A stretch of 30,973 nucleotides of DNA from Chara braunii (GCA_003427395.1 BFEA01000555.1:7976-38948); one strand, 5' to 3'. Shown: positions 1 to 9,739, counted from the stretch's first letter. A program made the numbers and translations. The notes: generated by a model from the sequence alone, not told the origin.

Positions 1-88
<88 letters not shown>
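1..88. repeat. (TC)n microsatellite
   Basis: An uninterrupted TC dinucleotide run of about 44 units opens the window, so its true left boundary lies outside. The window also closes in a GA run. Confidence 0.98.
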
Positions 89-90
<2 letters not shown>

Positions 91-347
91 CTCTGTTGTG
101 CTCAAAGCGCTGAGCGGTTTCAAACAGAGGGAAAGTGCAAGCAAAAGAACTGTGCCGACAGATGCTCACCTCTCCAATATCTCCACAATCAATTTGCTGT
201 AATCACTCCTGCAGTCTTACTGATGTAGGTGCTCCGTGGGGGAGCTCACACCCTTGGCATCGCTGTCATAACTCCCCCAGTCTTCCGTATCTCTGTCCTT
301 CTTGTCGGCACTCACATCCCTGGCCCGGCTGAGGTTGTGGGGATCGG

Positions 348-432
348 GAATCACTTGGAACGATCGTCTTCACCCGAATACAACGTACGAGAATCACTTG
401 GAAAGATGGTCTTCACCCGAATACAACGTACA
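348..432. repeat. 43-bp tandem duplication, two copies
   Basis: Two near-identical 43-bp units start at 348 and 391, each containing cccgaatacaacgtac (373-388 and 416-431). The same 16-mer occurs in inverted orientation at 487-502, so either unit could fold with it into a hairpin. No coding role is apparent. Confidence 0.9.
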
Positions 433-631
433 GTCATTAGTGTTGCATCTACACTCGAAGGTGGCCCAAATACAGCTATACTGACCGTACGTTGTATTCG
501 GGCGCAGACGGGTGGGATCCCTGCAACTTGCAGAGTTGTCGTGTACTAGGTCCAGCTGCCCCATATACAGGCCTCCGCCTTTTACCCCTTTCGGGACTAT
601 AGTACTATATATTACTATATATTCATATTAG

Positions 632-633
<2 letters not shown>

Positions 634-668
<35 letters not shown>
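634..668. repeat. (TA)n microsatellite
   Basis: A run of alternating T and A, preceded by an imperfect ATATTA-rich stretch from about 600. Confidence 0.95.
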
Positions 669-669
<1 letters not shown>

Positions 670-674
670 TGTCA

Positions 675-826
675 CACTGTAAATCAGAGCGCGAAGGCGG
701 AAAAAAGCAAAACAAGGAAAGGAAAAGAAGGAAGCAAGCAAATATTGTTACACTGTAAATCAGAGCACGAAGGCGGGAAAAAGCAAAACAAGGAAAGGAA
801 AAGAAGGAGGGAAGGAAAACCCCACC
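675..826. repeat. 76-bp tandem duplication, two copies
   Basis: Units starting at 675 and 751 both begin cactgtaaatcagagc and share a purine-rich tail (aaggaaaggaaaagaagg). They differ at only a few positions, so the duplication is recent. Confidence 0.9.
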
Positions 827-1035
827 TGTTCATCACCTCTTACGTACAAGGTCAGCCACGTGGATGACAGGTTGAGCGTTGGCTGCCCCCATCCGCGTGT
901 GTCAAAAGAACCCACTTGCACGCAACCAAAAGGCAAAAAAGAGGTAAAGAAGTAAGGAGCAGGAAACCAAACCTGACAGGGAAAGAAAGATAATCCAATT
1001 GTCACAAAGCAAATAACACATCCCACAGATCAACA

Positions 1036-1118
1036 TTTTTTTTATTTTATTTTTTTTTTCCCTCTTATTTTCTCTTTTTTTCTTTTTTTCTTTTTTTCTT
1101 TTTTTCTTTTTTTCTTTA
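1036..1118. repeat. Polypyrimidine tract with (T7C)n
   Basis: A T-rich tract in which the 8-bp unit ctttttttt/ctttttttc recurs several times. It ends next to the splice-donor-like site of the hydrophobic exon candidate on the minus strand, so it would be the first part of the following intron there. Confidence 0.9.
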
Positions 1119-1119
1119 C

Positions 1120-1240
1120 CTGTCCCCACCTCAGCAGATAGGACAACTACGGTGAGGATGATGTGGATGTTCACAAGGACGCCCAAGGAGAGCTGCGCCA
1201 TCACAGCATTCAGCAAGACGGCTAGCACGAACCATCCCAT
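1120..1240 (-). CDS. Possible first exon of a membrane protein (weak)
   Basis: Reading the minus strand from the ATG at 1238-1240 gives 40 codons that are strikingly hydrophobic. Two likely membrane-spanning stretches (about residues 3-15 and 18-35) are separated by a short polar turn, and the peptide ends ...LSAEVGT. It then runs into CAG followed by gtaaag, a good splice-donor match (intron side 1114-1119). No acceptor is obvious upstream, so if real this would be a first coding exon. I do not recognise the family. Continuing the frame past the donor gives only low-complexity lysine/glutamate from the (T7C)n tract, which supports splicing there. It could be chance hydrophobicity in T-rich DNA. 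Confidence 0.28.
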
Positions 1241-1281
1241 CAAAATAAATATATATTGGGAAATATTAATATATATTAGTA

Positions 1282-1315
<34 letters not shown>

Positions 1316-2269
1316 GGTGTGCATTCATTATCAAAGCAAATCAATCGAGGCTGGGGACCTCACAATTCAACCCCGAGTTATCTCGGCAGCATCAACCGAT
1401 TTAGCTTATGAGTCTCTCAGCATGATCACAGTACGGTCCTCCTCTGTATCAATCTGAAATACAGAAACATTCTTACTTATGACCAACTTCTACTCTATAT
1501 CTATCACCCTCCTCTTGTTAACAGTACTGCCAAACCGTTTTAGCATCACACTTCTCCCTGGGACCCAATCTAACCAACTACTAACATCTGAAGCTAAACT
1601 ACTGCATCTAGACCTTGTAGTACCCCGGACTAACCTACCCTACTTACCAGTAACCTACCGACAAGGCCTAGACCGGCCTACAACCGGCCCAACATCGGCC
1701 GGGTGGAACTTGGTAGTTACGGGTGTCCGTGACACACTACCACCTCCCTCCCCTTGTCGACCTCCTCCAGTCCGAAGTCTAAAGACGGCCCCGAACTGAG
1801 TGCCCTAGTTCGGGAAAACTACCAAACCCTGCCGTTGTTGTCCTATCTACCAACGCTCAATCCACCTGCACAGTAGCAGGTTACCTTCGGGAGACAAATG
1901 AGCCAGCCTACCGCCGGAACACCAAGTTTTCCCGAACCAGGATAAACCGCTGATCCAATTTCCTTGTTTTACCTATCGTGACCAGTCATCCCTGATTGTT
2001 GTGGCGAGCATGACTATGAAGGTGGTTTCTGCCTGAGCCTCCGACCAGCTTTCCTTCTGAAACCGAAGACTGTTTCTGTCCTACCAGATCACCCGAAACA
2101 TAATGGCCTATCCCACTTGGGCTTTATAGCCTCAATCTTTTGAGACACTTAGCCCTTGAGGAACTGCACCTAGTTATACGAGTTAGTTCAATTCCTGCAT
2201 TTTTTTAGTTAAGTTTATTTTACTTAGACCAAGTTCTCGCATTTTCTAGGATCTTTTATTTTACTTGGG
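1241..2269. other. No gene recognised; poly(T) run at 1284-1312
   Basis: After an AT-rich patch and a 29-base T run, the sequence becomes moderately GC-rich (1,320-2,160). A 106-codon plus-strand frame (1,479-1,799) is rich in Leu, Thr and Pro, shows no domain, and is probably chance. A small inverted repeat (cccgaact...agttcggg) lies near 1,791-1,817. Confidence 0.5.
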
Positions 2270-2660
2270 TCTGTATAAATTTTGGATAGCTATTTTTCCT
2301 ACGGGAAGCGCTGCTGAAATTTCTACAAAACCAAGGAGTTAGTCAAATTTTGACTTTTACAATTCAAGTTTTGTGTGAGTTTATATCTGGCTTAGTTAAA
2401 ATCTGGGAAGCCTATTTTTCTAGGGGAGGTGCTGCCCAAATTTTTACTAAATCAGGGAGTTGAAAAAAAATTGATTTTAAGAAGTCAGAGTTATTGCTGA
2501 ATTTTATGTTTAATCTCGTATAAATTCTGAAAAGGCAATTCTCCTAAGGGAAGCGCTGCCGAAATTTTCCTAGTTTTGAAGAGTTAGATTACATTCTCGT
2601 AGGAGAATTCTTGGCAATTCACCCTGTATAGGGGAAATGTTGCCAGGATTTCCCTTATTC
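2270..2660. repeat. Degenerate ~120-bp tandem array with GGGAAGCGCTGCC core
   Basis: Four spaced versions of one core, gggaagcgctgccgaaattt or close variants, occur at 2303-2322, 2423-2445, 2548-2568 and 2631-2651. Each follows a t/c-rich stretch with 'ttcct(a)' and, in the first three, an 'aattctga/aatctggga' motif. Spacing is 120, 125 and 83 bp. The reverse complement of the core recurs at 14531-14557 and 15290-15316. Confidence 0.7.
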
Positions 2661-3713
2661 TTTGAGGTCTATTGGAGAGAAAAATTTAAGATCTAGTCTT
2701 ACGAGATTTTGAGCAAGATTTGATATGGGGATTTATTCTCCGTACACTTAAAGTTCAAGTATTTGGAATTTGACCTGTGTTGTGTAACAGGTCCTTCTTG
2801 ACCGTGTTTTATTCAAGATCTGACTAGTTCAGCTCGGTCCTATCAGGATCATCTTCTATTATCTTTGATAACAGGTCGGTTGGTTGGTCGCCGACTTGTC
2901 GGCTCACGACACAACTTTGCTTGCACCTCTACGTCAGCTTGAATGCCTTAGCCCTGAGATTTGATATGTTTCTTTGAAGGTTTTAACCAGACTTCTTTTA
3001 ATGTTCATTATAAAGAACTGCTGAGTTTTTATGGAAAGTTTGACAATGGTTGGGGTTTGAGTGTGTGAGGCGTGGTGTGAGTTACACGGAACAATAAAGT
3101 TGACCACATTGGTGCATGACAATGTGGCTTTCGTATGTGCATGTGTTTATGCAGGTTAGTATCTTGAAGCTTGGTATACGAATCTTACTTTGGAGGCAGT
3201 GAGAATGACAACCATGTGTCGCACGATCTACATACCTGATGGGTTTATTTTCCCGTCCTTTATCTTATCTTGAATTCTGATTTAATATATACTAGGTATT
3301 GGGTTATTTACCGAGTGGTTTTGTTTGCTGATTTTTTATGGTTGGACGTTGATGTTCGTGACAGCCGTTAAAGTCAAACCCCTTGACTTCTCTCCAGGCC
3401 CTGGATGATGGAGCTTGTCTCCATGGCTATAAGGGTTGACTGTCACCACAGGCTGGAACCTTTGTACCACCGACTCTCCGCAGGGTGCAAAAGAGGGTGT
3501 GGTTCTCAACTGCCTTGGTGGTTGTCTAACGTCAAGAGATTAACCCCTCAAGGCGCGTGTCAGCCGACACTCGAGTGTCAAACGCGACCCTCTTTACCAT
3601 CGAGGACCACGCGATTATGTATGCCACATAGTACGCCATCACTCTGACTGCTTGCGAACGCTTGTATGGCTAGTCGATATAAGAAAGTCTTGCATCCGCG
3701 CGTTTTTATATTA
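2661..3713. other. No gene recognised between the tandem array and foldback copy 1
   Basis: 2,661-3,330 is AT-rich with only short chance frames. 3,360-3,700 is markedly more GC-rich, with many short C/G runs and an 80-codon plus frame (3,405-3,647) without a domain. It lies beyond the 3' (integrase) end of the minus-strand retroelement, so it is where a 3' LTR would be expected. I could not match it to the opposite flank by eye. Confidence 0.4.
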
Positions 3714-4234
3714 CAACGGAAATTTTTTATAGAATTAAATAATCATTCTATAGTAAAATTACAATTTAAATTTTAAATTTTCATTCCCTCTTAAAAAATA
3801 TCATTCCAATTTTAAATTTTTTCATCTTACTTGCAAACTTTCATTCCAAGAATAGGGTATCCCTTCTTATTTGAACTGCATGCTAGAGATGGAATAAAAG
3901 TCCGGATGAGTTCATGAAATATTTTAATTGGACTGTCATTTGAAGTAAGGATTTTCAATTATAAACAGGTTAATCCAATCTAAATTAGAATATATTTGTT
4001 GTCGTAAAATAAAAATTTAATTAAAACATTTCATAAACTCGTCAAGACTTTCATTCCATCTTGAACAAATAGATGTAGTTGAAAGGGAAAACTCATATTT
4101 AGACGGGAACTTATCAAATAAAACTGAAAATTTTAAAATTGGACGAACATTGGAATGATAATTTATAAATATGAAGGATTTTTTTTTTATTGAATGTTTT
4201 TTCAACTTTCATTTCTCGTGGGAATTTTTCTGTT
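3714..4234 (-). mobile_element. AT-rich foldback element (MITE-like), copy 1
   Basis: A 521-bp AT-rich element that aligns along its whole length with copy 2 (same orientation) and with copies 3 and 4 (inverted). By eye it is roughly 85-90% identical to copy 2 over long stretches. Ends are caac... and ...gtt, with 'gaattaaataatcatt' inside the left end and 'ctttcatttctcgtgggaattttt' at the right. The interior is an imperfect palindrome: cattccatctt...gatggaatg arms recur on both sides of a centre near 'aggttaatccaatctaaatt'. It carries no credible protein and is called minus so that copies 3 and 4 are plus. It lies 45 bp beyond the last recognisable integrase sequence. Confidence 0.85.
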
Positions 4235-4278
4235 ATAAGACACGTCCGTGATACCTAACTGATTTCCGTATTCGAAGG

Positions 4279-4990
4279 TTATGGTTTGGATACTAAAGGG
4301 ACTAGGAGTGTTTTTGTTTTGTGTGATTGATCTGACTTTTGTTCTAGCGTGATGTAATGCGTGGTAAGAAGGATGCGTCCTAGTCGATCAATGACGAGTC
4401 TCGCTTGGGACTTGAGCCCCCCAGTGCGTCGGCTTGCGCACGGGTCCGATAAAGGCGTGGAACCGCGCGTACCCCCTATGCTATAACATACGAAAAAACG
4501 TCCTCGGCTGGTCCACCTCTGCGATTGCATGTAGAAGCTTTCGTATTATGGACTGGAAGCTCGACGGGGATACGCCCACCTAAGGGATGGTGACAGCTCC
4601 CGCAGGTAGAGGTAAGTTCTACCTTGCGTGGACCTATCCTGTCATAGGGGTTCGCGAGAGGTATGGCTGGTGCACTCGGCTGGAGCGGCAACGCTCTACG
4701 ACTAAAAGTCTTACCGAATCCTGCGTGACGCGACCGGGAAGGTCCCCACGCTTGTGGGGACCGTGCGCTCGACAGCGCACTTTCTCATATGTGCCTTTAA
4801 CTCCTCTATGTCCCCCAACTATGCCATCGTGGAGCTCCGCTACTATTGACTGTAACAGTTTCTCTTCGGGATCACAGACCACTCGTAGAGGCATACCGAA
4901 TCCCGTAGGCCTGCGAAATAAATGTCCAAACGTAAGACAAAATTGGGCCGCATGTCTCATGATCTCCGAATCTAAATTTTATTCACCTAA
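4279..4990 (-). pseudogene. pol: Integrase remnant (zinc-binding domain plus eroded core)
   Basis: The clearest part is at 4,720-4,960 on the minus strand: GHLFRRPTGFGMPLRVV followed by ELHDGIVGGHRGVKGTYEKV. This is the N-terminal HHCC zinc-binding domain of Ty3/gypsy integrases, with both histidines (about residues 44 and 51 of this frame) visible. The two cysteines expected just after are lost in a frameshift. A second frame (4,476-4,691) carries a segment like the linker into the catalytic core (PLQPSAPAIPLANPYDRIGPRK). A third (4,279-4,530) ends with a DRLGR...SHKTKTLLVPLVSK stretch that resembles the late core region. I could not find an intact D,D-35-E triad. The role in a live element would be insertion of the cDNA. 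Confidence 0.75.
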
Positions 4991-5089
4991 CAGGTGTAAC
5001 CCAATCGCTCGATACTTTCCCTCGTAAAGGTTAACTAGGAATCGATCCGCTCGTCTCGGTTCAGTCATGGTCAGCGTTGCTGCAACTAT

Positions 5090-5580
5090 TGGTCGCTCAG
5101 TGTCAATCGAAATTCACGAAAGTCCGTCTGCAACCGCATTGTTAGTGTCCAAGATCCTCTCGATTGTATAATCATAGAGTCGAATTTTAATCAGCCATCG
5201 CACAATAGTAGGATCTGTCAGACTAAAATATTTTGTAAAACCGAAGCAACAGCTGTGTGATTGACTCGTAAAATAAACCGTCTCCCGTATATGTAGTGTC
5301 TGAATGCGTCCAAACACCGCAGGACGACTAGCACTTTCTTCTTAAACTGGCGTTAATTTCGTTCCACTGTGTTAAGCCTCCGACTCTCGAATCTCAATGA
5401 CCTTTCTTTCCCATCAGCATCCTTCTAGGAAAGCAGTCCTTCGACTGAACACGGTCCAGCATCCGTGGATATTATAAAGGGTCTGTTCATCTCATCTTCG
5501 AAGAACGACACTCCTAGGATGCGTACTCCTTCCTTGAATTCGTTCTTAAGTCCAAGCATAGCGGCTTCCTGTGAGGAAGC
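5090..5580 (-). pseudogene. pol: RNase H domain remnant
   Basis: Minus-strand frame through 5,541-5,245 gives FIISTDAGPCSVEGLL, then SLRFESRRLNTVERN, then FRHYIYGRRFILRVNHTA. After a one-base shift the frame 5,114-5,317 continues SLTDPTIVRWLIKIRLYDY...NNAVADGLS, the typical end of Ty3/gypsy RNase H. The first active-site Asp (codon 5461-5463) is present. The usual catalytic Glu appears as Lys (codon 5335-5337, aaa) and the Asp of the TDH-like motif as Asn (codon 5260-5262, aat), both one G-to-A change from the expected codon. A TAG interrupts the frame at 5425-5427. The domain would degrade RNA in RNA-DNA hybrids during reverse transcription. This copy should be inactive. Confidence 0.82.
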
Positions 5581-5629
5581 CCGCCTTTTCCTCGTATCCT
5601 TGTATAAAGATTCGCTTGTACCCTACAAC

Positions 5630-6768
5630 TCAAAAAAACTGATGAACCTCGGTCGCACTATGAAGCGGCGACGGCTGGTTCAAGAGCTTATCCAGCTTTG
5701 CAGGATCTGGCCGACACCCTCGTGCATCGCAAATAAATCCTAGAATCTTAATTGAAGAAACTGCCCAGCGGCTCTTTGTCTCATTGACTGTTAAATTGAC
5801 GTCGTCTAACTGCTCTATAACTGCATAGATGTCTATCAAGTGTTGCTCTACAAACCTCCTGACCCCAAAAGCGACCTTAGTCTCATCTTTCTGCACCGAT
5901 CCTTTAATTAGGAAATCGTCTAGAAAGACTTTCACCTTGTCTGCAATAAAGTCTTTTAGGGCCACTACCATAGCTCTCTGGAATACCGCGACCCCATTAG
6001 TCCAACCCATAGGTACCACCATCATCTTGACTAATCTCAGTGGCGTATGCATGGCGGTGAGGTGTCTGTCTCTCGGATCTAGCGGTATCTCGTCATAACC
6101 GTGACCAGAAAATAGATCACATACATAATAGATCAATCTACCTGCAGCTCCTTCCGCTAACAGATCTGTGTGGGGAATAGATCCAACATCGCGGATGGTG
6201 ACATCATTCATCTTTCGAAGATCTTGTATCCATCGGATCTTCCCGTTCGGTTTCCGCAAAAATAATCATCTATTTGCATAGGCGTTATCTGATGGTTTAG
6301 CTACATAAGAGGTCATCTTCTCTTTTAAAAACGTGATTACCTACTCTTTCTCTTTCTGTGCGTACTTCCATCATGCGTCGTTTCACGGCGTATGCGGAAT
6401 TGTATAGATCCTAGCGGGTTTGGTGTACCTAGGGTCGATTCTACCTTTTTTCGAATCGCTAAACGTTATTGCTTTGTCGCAGGTCTTCAGTACTTTCAGT
6501 GCTTGTTCTCTTTCCTGCTCAATCAGATTTTCGTCCCCGATGTCTATTTCCGCTATCCTCTCATCTGTTAGGCGTTGTGGCTCCTTCTTTTTTCTTTCCT
6601 TTATCTCCCTTGCGATCTCTCCTTCATATATCTCTCCCAACGCCAATTGCTCTCGAACGACTACCGCCGGTTTAACTTTCTCGTCTACTCGCTTATGTCT
6701 CTTTGGTCGCCTTCCGTAAGGGGCTGTGTCCTTAAAAAAAACACAGAAATCATTCCACTGAATTTTTT
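5630..6768 (-). pseudogene. pol: Ty3/gypsy reverse transcriptase and upstream linker, disrupted
   Basis: The 209-codon open stretch 5,630-6,259 contains the RT core: KPNGKIRWIQDLRKMN near the start, motif A in CDLFSGHGYDEIPLD (Asp at residue 48), VPMGWTNGVAVFQ at 82-94, the catalytic FLDD box at 112-115 in place of YxDD, and LGF at 173-175. The catalytic aspartates are therefore intact. The open stretch does not start with a real ATG. The same frame runs upstream to about 6,768 through a charged linker (APYGRRPKRHKRVDEKVKP), broken only by stops at 6266-6268 (TGA), 6341-6343 (TAG), 6371-6373 (TGA) and 6383-6385 (TGA). A two-residue insertion (His-Gly) in motif A is unusual. The domain copies element RNA into DNA. 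Confidence 0.93.
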
Positions 6769-6846
6769 TTTCTCACTCTTTGGGTAAGATCTTCCATCAA
6801 CAATCACGCGATTCCCTTAGTCTTTCATTTCATTTATACCTCCTTC

Positions 6847-8151
6847 CTACGTAAGTAGGGGCCCGTATCTCTTTTCACAGAACCTCAGCGTGCAGCTAGC
6901 GAAAGAAGTTGACTTGCGAGCTCCAGCCGACAGAGCAGCCTTGTCCCTCGGATCTCGAGGCTCAACAATCTCTATCATAATCCTGCCACTGTCGGGGCGC
7001 TTAATAGAGAGCATTTGACTCTCATTTGGTCGCTTTATCGTGACAGCGTGAACATGGCTCAGCCAGGTTCGTCCTAATAGAAGCTCGGAACTACAGTCCT
7101 TGACAGCAAAGACCGACATCGTTGTGCGTAGTCCTTCAACCTCTATGACCGCCTTATGGCAAACCCCGAAAATCTTTTGCTTCCTTTCATCCGCCGTTTC
7201 TATCTCAAATAGGAAAGACCTATCCAGATTCAGTCTCAGCCGTTCGGCGAGTTCCTCATCTATGATGACAGCTTCACTGCCATTATGATCAATCATTCCT
7301 TGGAGAACTATCTCATCGTTGAGAATAGTTTCAACTGTCGCGCTCCCTAAAATATAAAACTTGTCAGGAGGCACACCCTCCATTCCATCCAGGTATACTG
7401 TCGCCATGCGCTCAGCTTTCACGCTCACCCCTGACACTACCACAATAGGCACCTCTGGTTTAGAAGCTATTTGTACGTCATCTGCTAGAGGAATTTGGGT
7501 CTTCCGTGTAATCATCTGGAGTTCATCCTGTGCTGGCCTAGATGCGACCAAGTACTCGAGTATCGTGCACTGCATTGGTTGCCTCAACGTGCGCCTTAGA
7601 GGCTTCACTGTGTCAATATTATCTAAATAGCTCCTCATTGTGAACTTTTTCGCTTCGCGCTTTCGCGGCGAAAGTATGACCTCCTCTCCTCCGATCCTCT
7701 GACCATCCTTCTCAGCCATCACATAGTCGGTATCAGTTTTCTTGGAAGAAAACCCCCTTGCGGACTTGGTTGTCGCAACCTGTATAGGTGTAGCATGTGT
7801 ATCCTCATCCGAGGATAAAGTCATTCACACGCTCTGACTCTTCGCCACTTCTTTACCCTTGCTTGGGCGTACACGCCTTACCTCAACGTTCTCCTTCATT
7901 GCAGGGAACATCGATACGTCGCTCAGGTCATCTTCCCACTTGACGTACTTGCGGTCATCAAGTACGACAAGTCCCTCATCTATAGCTCGCCTGAGATCAG
8001 GGTAATCTCTCTTCACATGATCATCTGACTTGCAATAGATACAAGAGTTTCTAGGAGTGGGAGGTCTGTCCTCTACACCCCTAACAACTGGTCCCCTCGT
8101 TGCCTGTGCGTCCTGATTTCAAGTTGAAGGATCAGGTGATTTAGGATAACC
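6847..8151 (-). pseudogene. pol: Zinc knuckle plus retropepsin-like protease region
   Basis: One minus-strand frame runs from the gag tail through a CCHC-type knuckle (8002-8043: CIYCKSDDHVKRDY) into the 325-codon stretch 6,847-7,824, which starts at a real ATG. Stops interrupt it at 8119-8121 and 7825-7827. In the 325-codon part, the retropepsin core is at about residues 140-260: LQGMIDHNGSEAVIIDEELA carries the active-site Asp (D179), and SSELLLGRTWLSHV (246-259) is the second conserved block that follows in retroelement proteases. The usual D-[ST]-G is D-H-N-G here, one residue longer. The last knuckle Cys is Tyr. The enzyme would cleave the gag-pol polyprotein. Confidence 0.85.
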
Positions 8152-9739
8152 TTACGATTTGGGATAGCCGGGTGAACTATGACATCCTCCCTGCTCGTAG
8201 CGTCCACGAGAGTCATCCCGTCTATCTCCTCCATGTTCCGTTCTTTCGCAATGGTCATGGTAACCATTTCGACGATCGAAACTACCCTGACTCTGGTATC
8301 CGTCCGTGTTCCGGTCATATCTGGGGCTGCATGGATACTGCTTCAGCCACCCCCCTTTGTTAAAGGTGTCATCCTCGCAGTGCATGTCTCCATGACGACC
8401 CCTATCTATCTCATCATCCCGACGCTGTCAGGTGTCGTCATCTCTCTCTCTCGCACGATAGTCTGCGAGTGTGTGGGGGTTTCTATCCTCCACACTTCGC
8501 CAAGGGTCGGCGTTCCTGTGATCCCATCGCAAAGAATATGGGGACCCTGACTTGTCCCTGTAGGTCGTGGCTCCCGTCTTTGTCTCGATCATATTAGTCA
8601 TTTGTTTGGTTAGCCCCTTCATCATTTCCCTCATCTCCCTCATTCCATCTATCACTCCCTCTCTGTCCCTTAGTCGCTATGGTCGGACTCCGTCCATCAA
8701 ATATCGTCGTTCCGCCAAAGGTTGGTCGTTAAAATCAGGACACCTTTCAGTATTGTACTCACGGTAGAGAGAGAAATCCCGACATTGCATTCCTATCCAG
8801 ACCAGGTCCTTATAGTCGTCCGCTTTAGCCTTCATTGTCAACGTAAGAACCGTCACAAAATTTAACTTATCGTGAGGCAATTCTCTCAGTACTCCCTTCT
8901 GCTTCCCCCTTGGTAGTCGACCGACGAAGATCGTGCATCGCTCGACCTCCAACAATTTCCCTTTTGCTATCAGGGCGTTAGATATCTTCTGGGAATCGCT
9001 TCCCGAATGCTTGAACACTCTCGTCCTCCTCCTGGGTCATCAATTCCAGATCCCGGATTGAATACCTAATGTTTTCCAGCTTGAAGAGTTCATAGAGGCT
9101 GGCTTTATAGGTAGTCCACCTCATGTCTTTTGGTCGCGCCTCTTTGATTACTTGACTCAAACTCGAATCCGAGTTAAACAGAAAGTTGTCTATGATCTTA
9201 TCCTCCAACCATTGACTGCGGTATGCGTGCAACTCCCACTTCTGGAGGTACTTGGTAATACCGTATGCCTTAAAAATCGGCGGTCTGGTGTCTAACTCCG
9301 AGGGTTGGTGAGAGATGATGTATCGATCTCTCCTATCGTAAGGAAGCATATACGACTCACCTGTCCACGGGTCATAGATCCGTCTGGTCGGTGTGCTCCT
9401 CTCCGGAGGTCTATCTCCGTCCCTCCAAACCTGCTCCCGGACGTACTGGTCTCTCCAGTTGTCTCCACGCCTATTCCCTCCAGCGTCTCTCCGCTCGTAT
9501 GTCGGCGAGCGTCGAGCGCTCATCTCTTGCCGGAAACTAGAAGGCTCTGTCATTTTCTTCATTCGTACGACCGATATCGTCTTATCCGGCTCAGCAACAA
9601 TCGAGCAACCCATTACTTTGGACTCCCCATCGTCGGGTTACTCTACGCTTCTCAGTGGAGCATTCTGCCGGATACGCTCTTTAAGGTCTTGCAGAGCACG
9701 GTCCGATGATTCCCGATATACACTAGTATGTTGGTCCAT
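8152..9739 (-). pseudogene. gag: Gag (capsid-like) polyprotein, frameshifted
   Basis: The likely start is the ATG at 9737-9739 (MDQHTSVYRESSDRALQDLK), in frame with the 211-codon stretch 8,978-9,613 but separated from it by a TAA at 9638-9640. That stretch begins with an Arg/Pro-rich basic segment and then a helical gag-like domain (PPIFKAYGITKYLQKWELHA ... YELFKLENIRYSIRDLELM ... EDESVQAFGKRF), matching the retrotransposon gag fold. Near 9,000 the frame shifts, and the rest of the capsid-like region (8,677-9,018) follows. The same frame then continues, with stops at 8677 (TAG) and 8428 (TGA), through a Met-rich helix (MREMREMMKGLTKQM) and an Arg/Asp/Gly-rich tract. It would package element RNA in particles. 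Confidence 0.8.

Larger units (their letters stand above)
4279..9739 (-). mobile_element. Degenerate Ty3/gypsy-type LTR retrotransposon, gag-pol body
   Basis: On the minus strand, gag, zinc knuckle, retropepsin, reverse transcriptase, RNase H and integrase follow in the Ty3/gypsy (Metaviridae) order, with integrase last. The reading frame is broken repeatedly: gag switches frame near 9,000, protease to RT near 6,800, RT to RNase H near 5,600, RNase H near 5,245, and integrase more than once. Several stop codons also occur. LTRs, primer-binding site and polypurine tract were not identified by eye. Similar coding-like sequence on the same strand extends to 14,395 and may belong to the same element. 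The copy is clearly inactive. The domain wording suggests a charophyte lineage, from memory only. Confidence 0.92.

Noticed and set aside
902-1324. 140-codon minus-strand frame taken as one gene
   Set aside because: Both ends are poly-Lys/Glu from homopolymer tracts. Only the 40-codon hydrophobic middle with a donor site is retained as a weak candidate.
3360-3700. GC-rich stretch as a 3' LTR
   Set aside because: It is at the expected place, but I found no matching sequence upstream of the coding block, so LTR status cannot be supported by eye.
4017-4205. 62-codon minus-strand frame in foldback copy 1, matched by an equally long one at 13,136-13,324
   Set aside because: Both come from the same position of two copies of the AT-rich element, start on TTG rather than ATG, and the frame is shifted in copy 3. 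Their similarity is explained by the repeat, not by coding.
5829-6098. 89-codon plus-strand frame opposite the RT
   Set aside because: It is the antisense shadow of the conserved reverse transcriptase.
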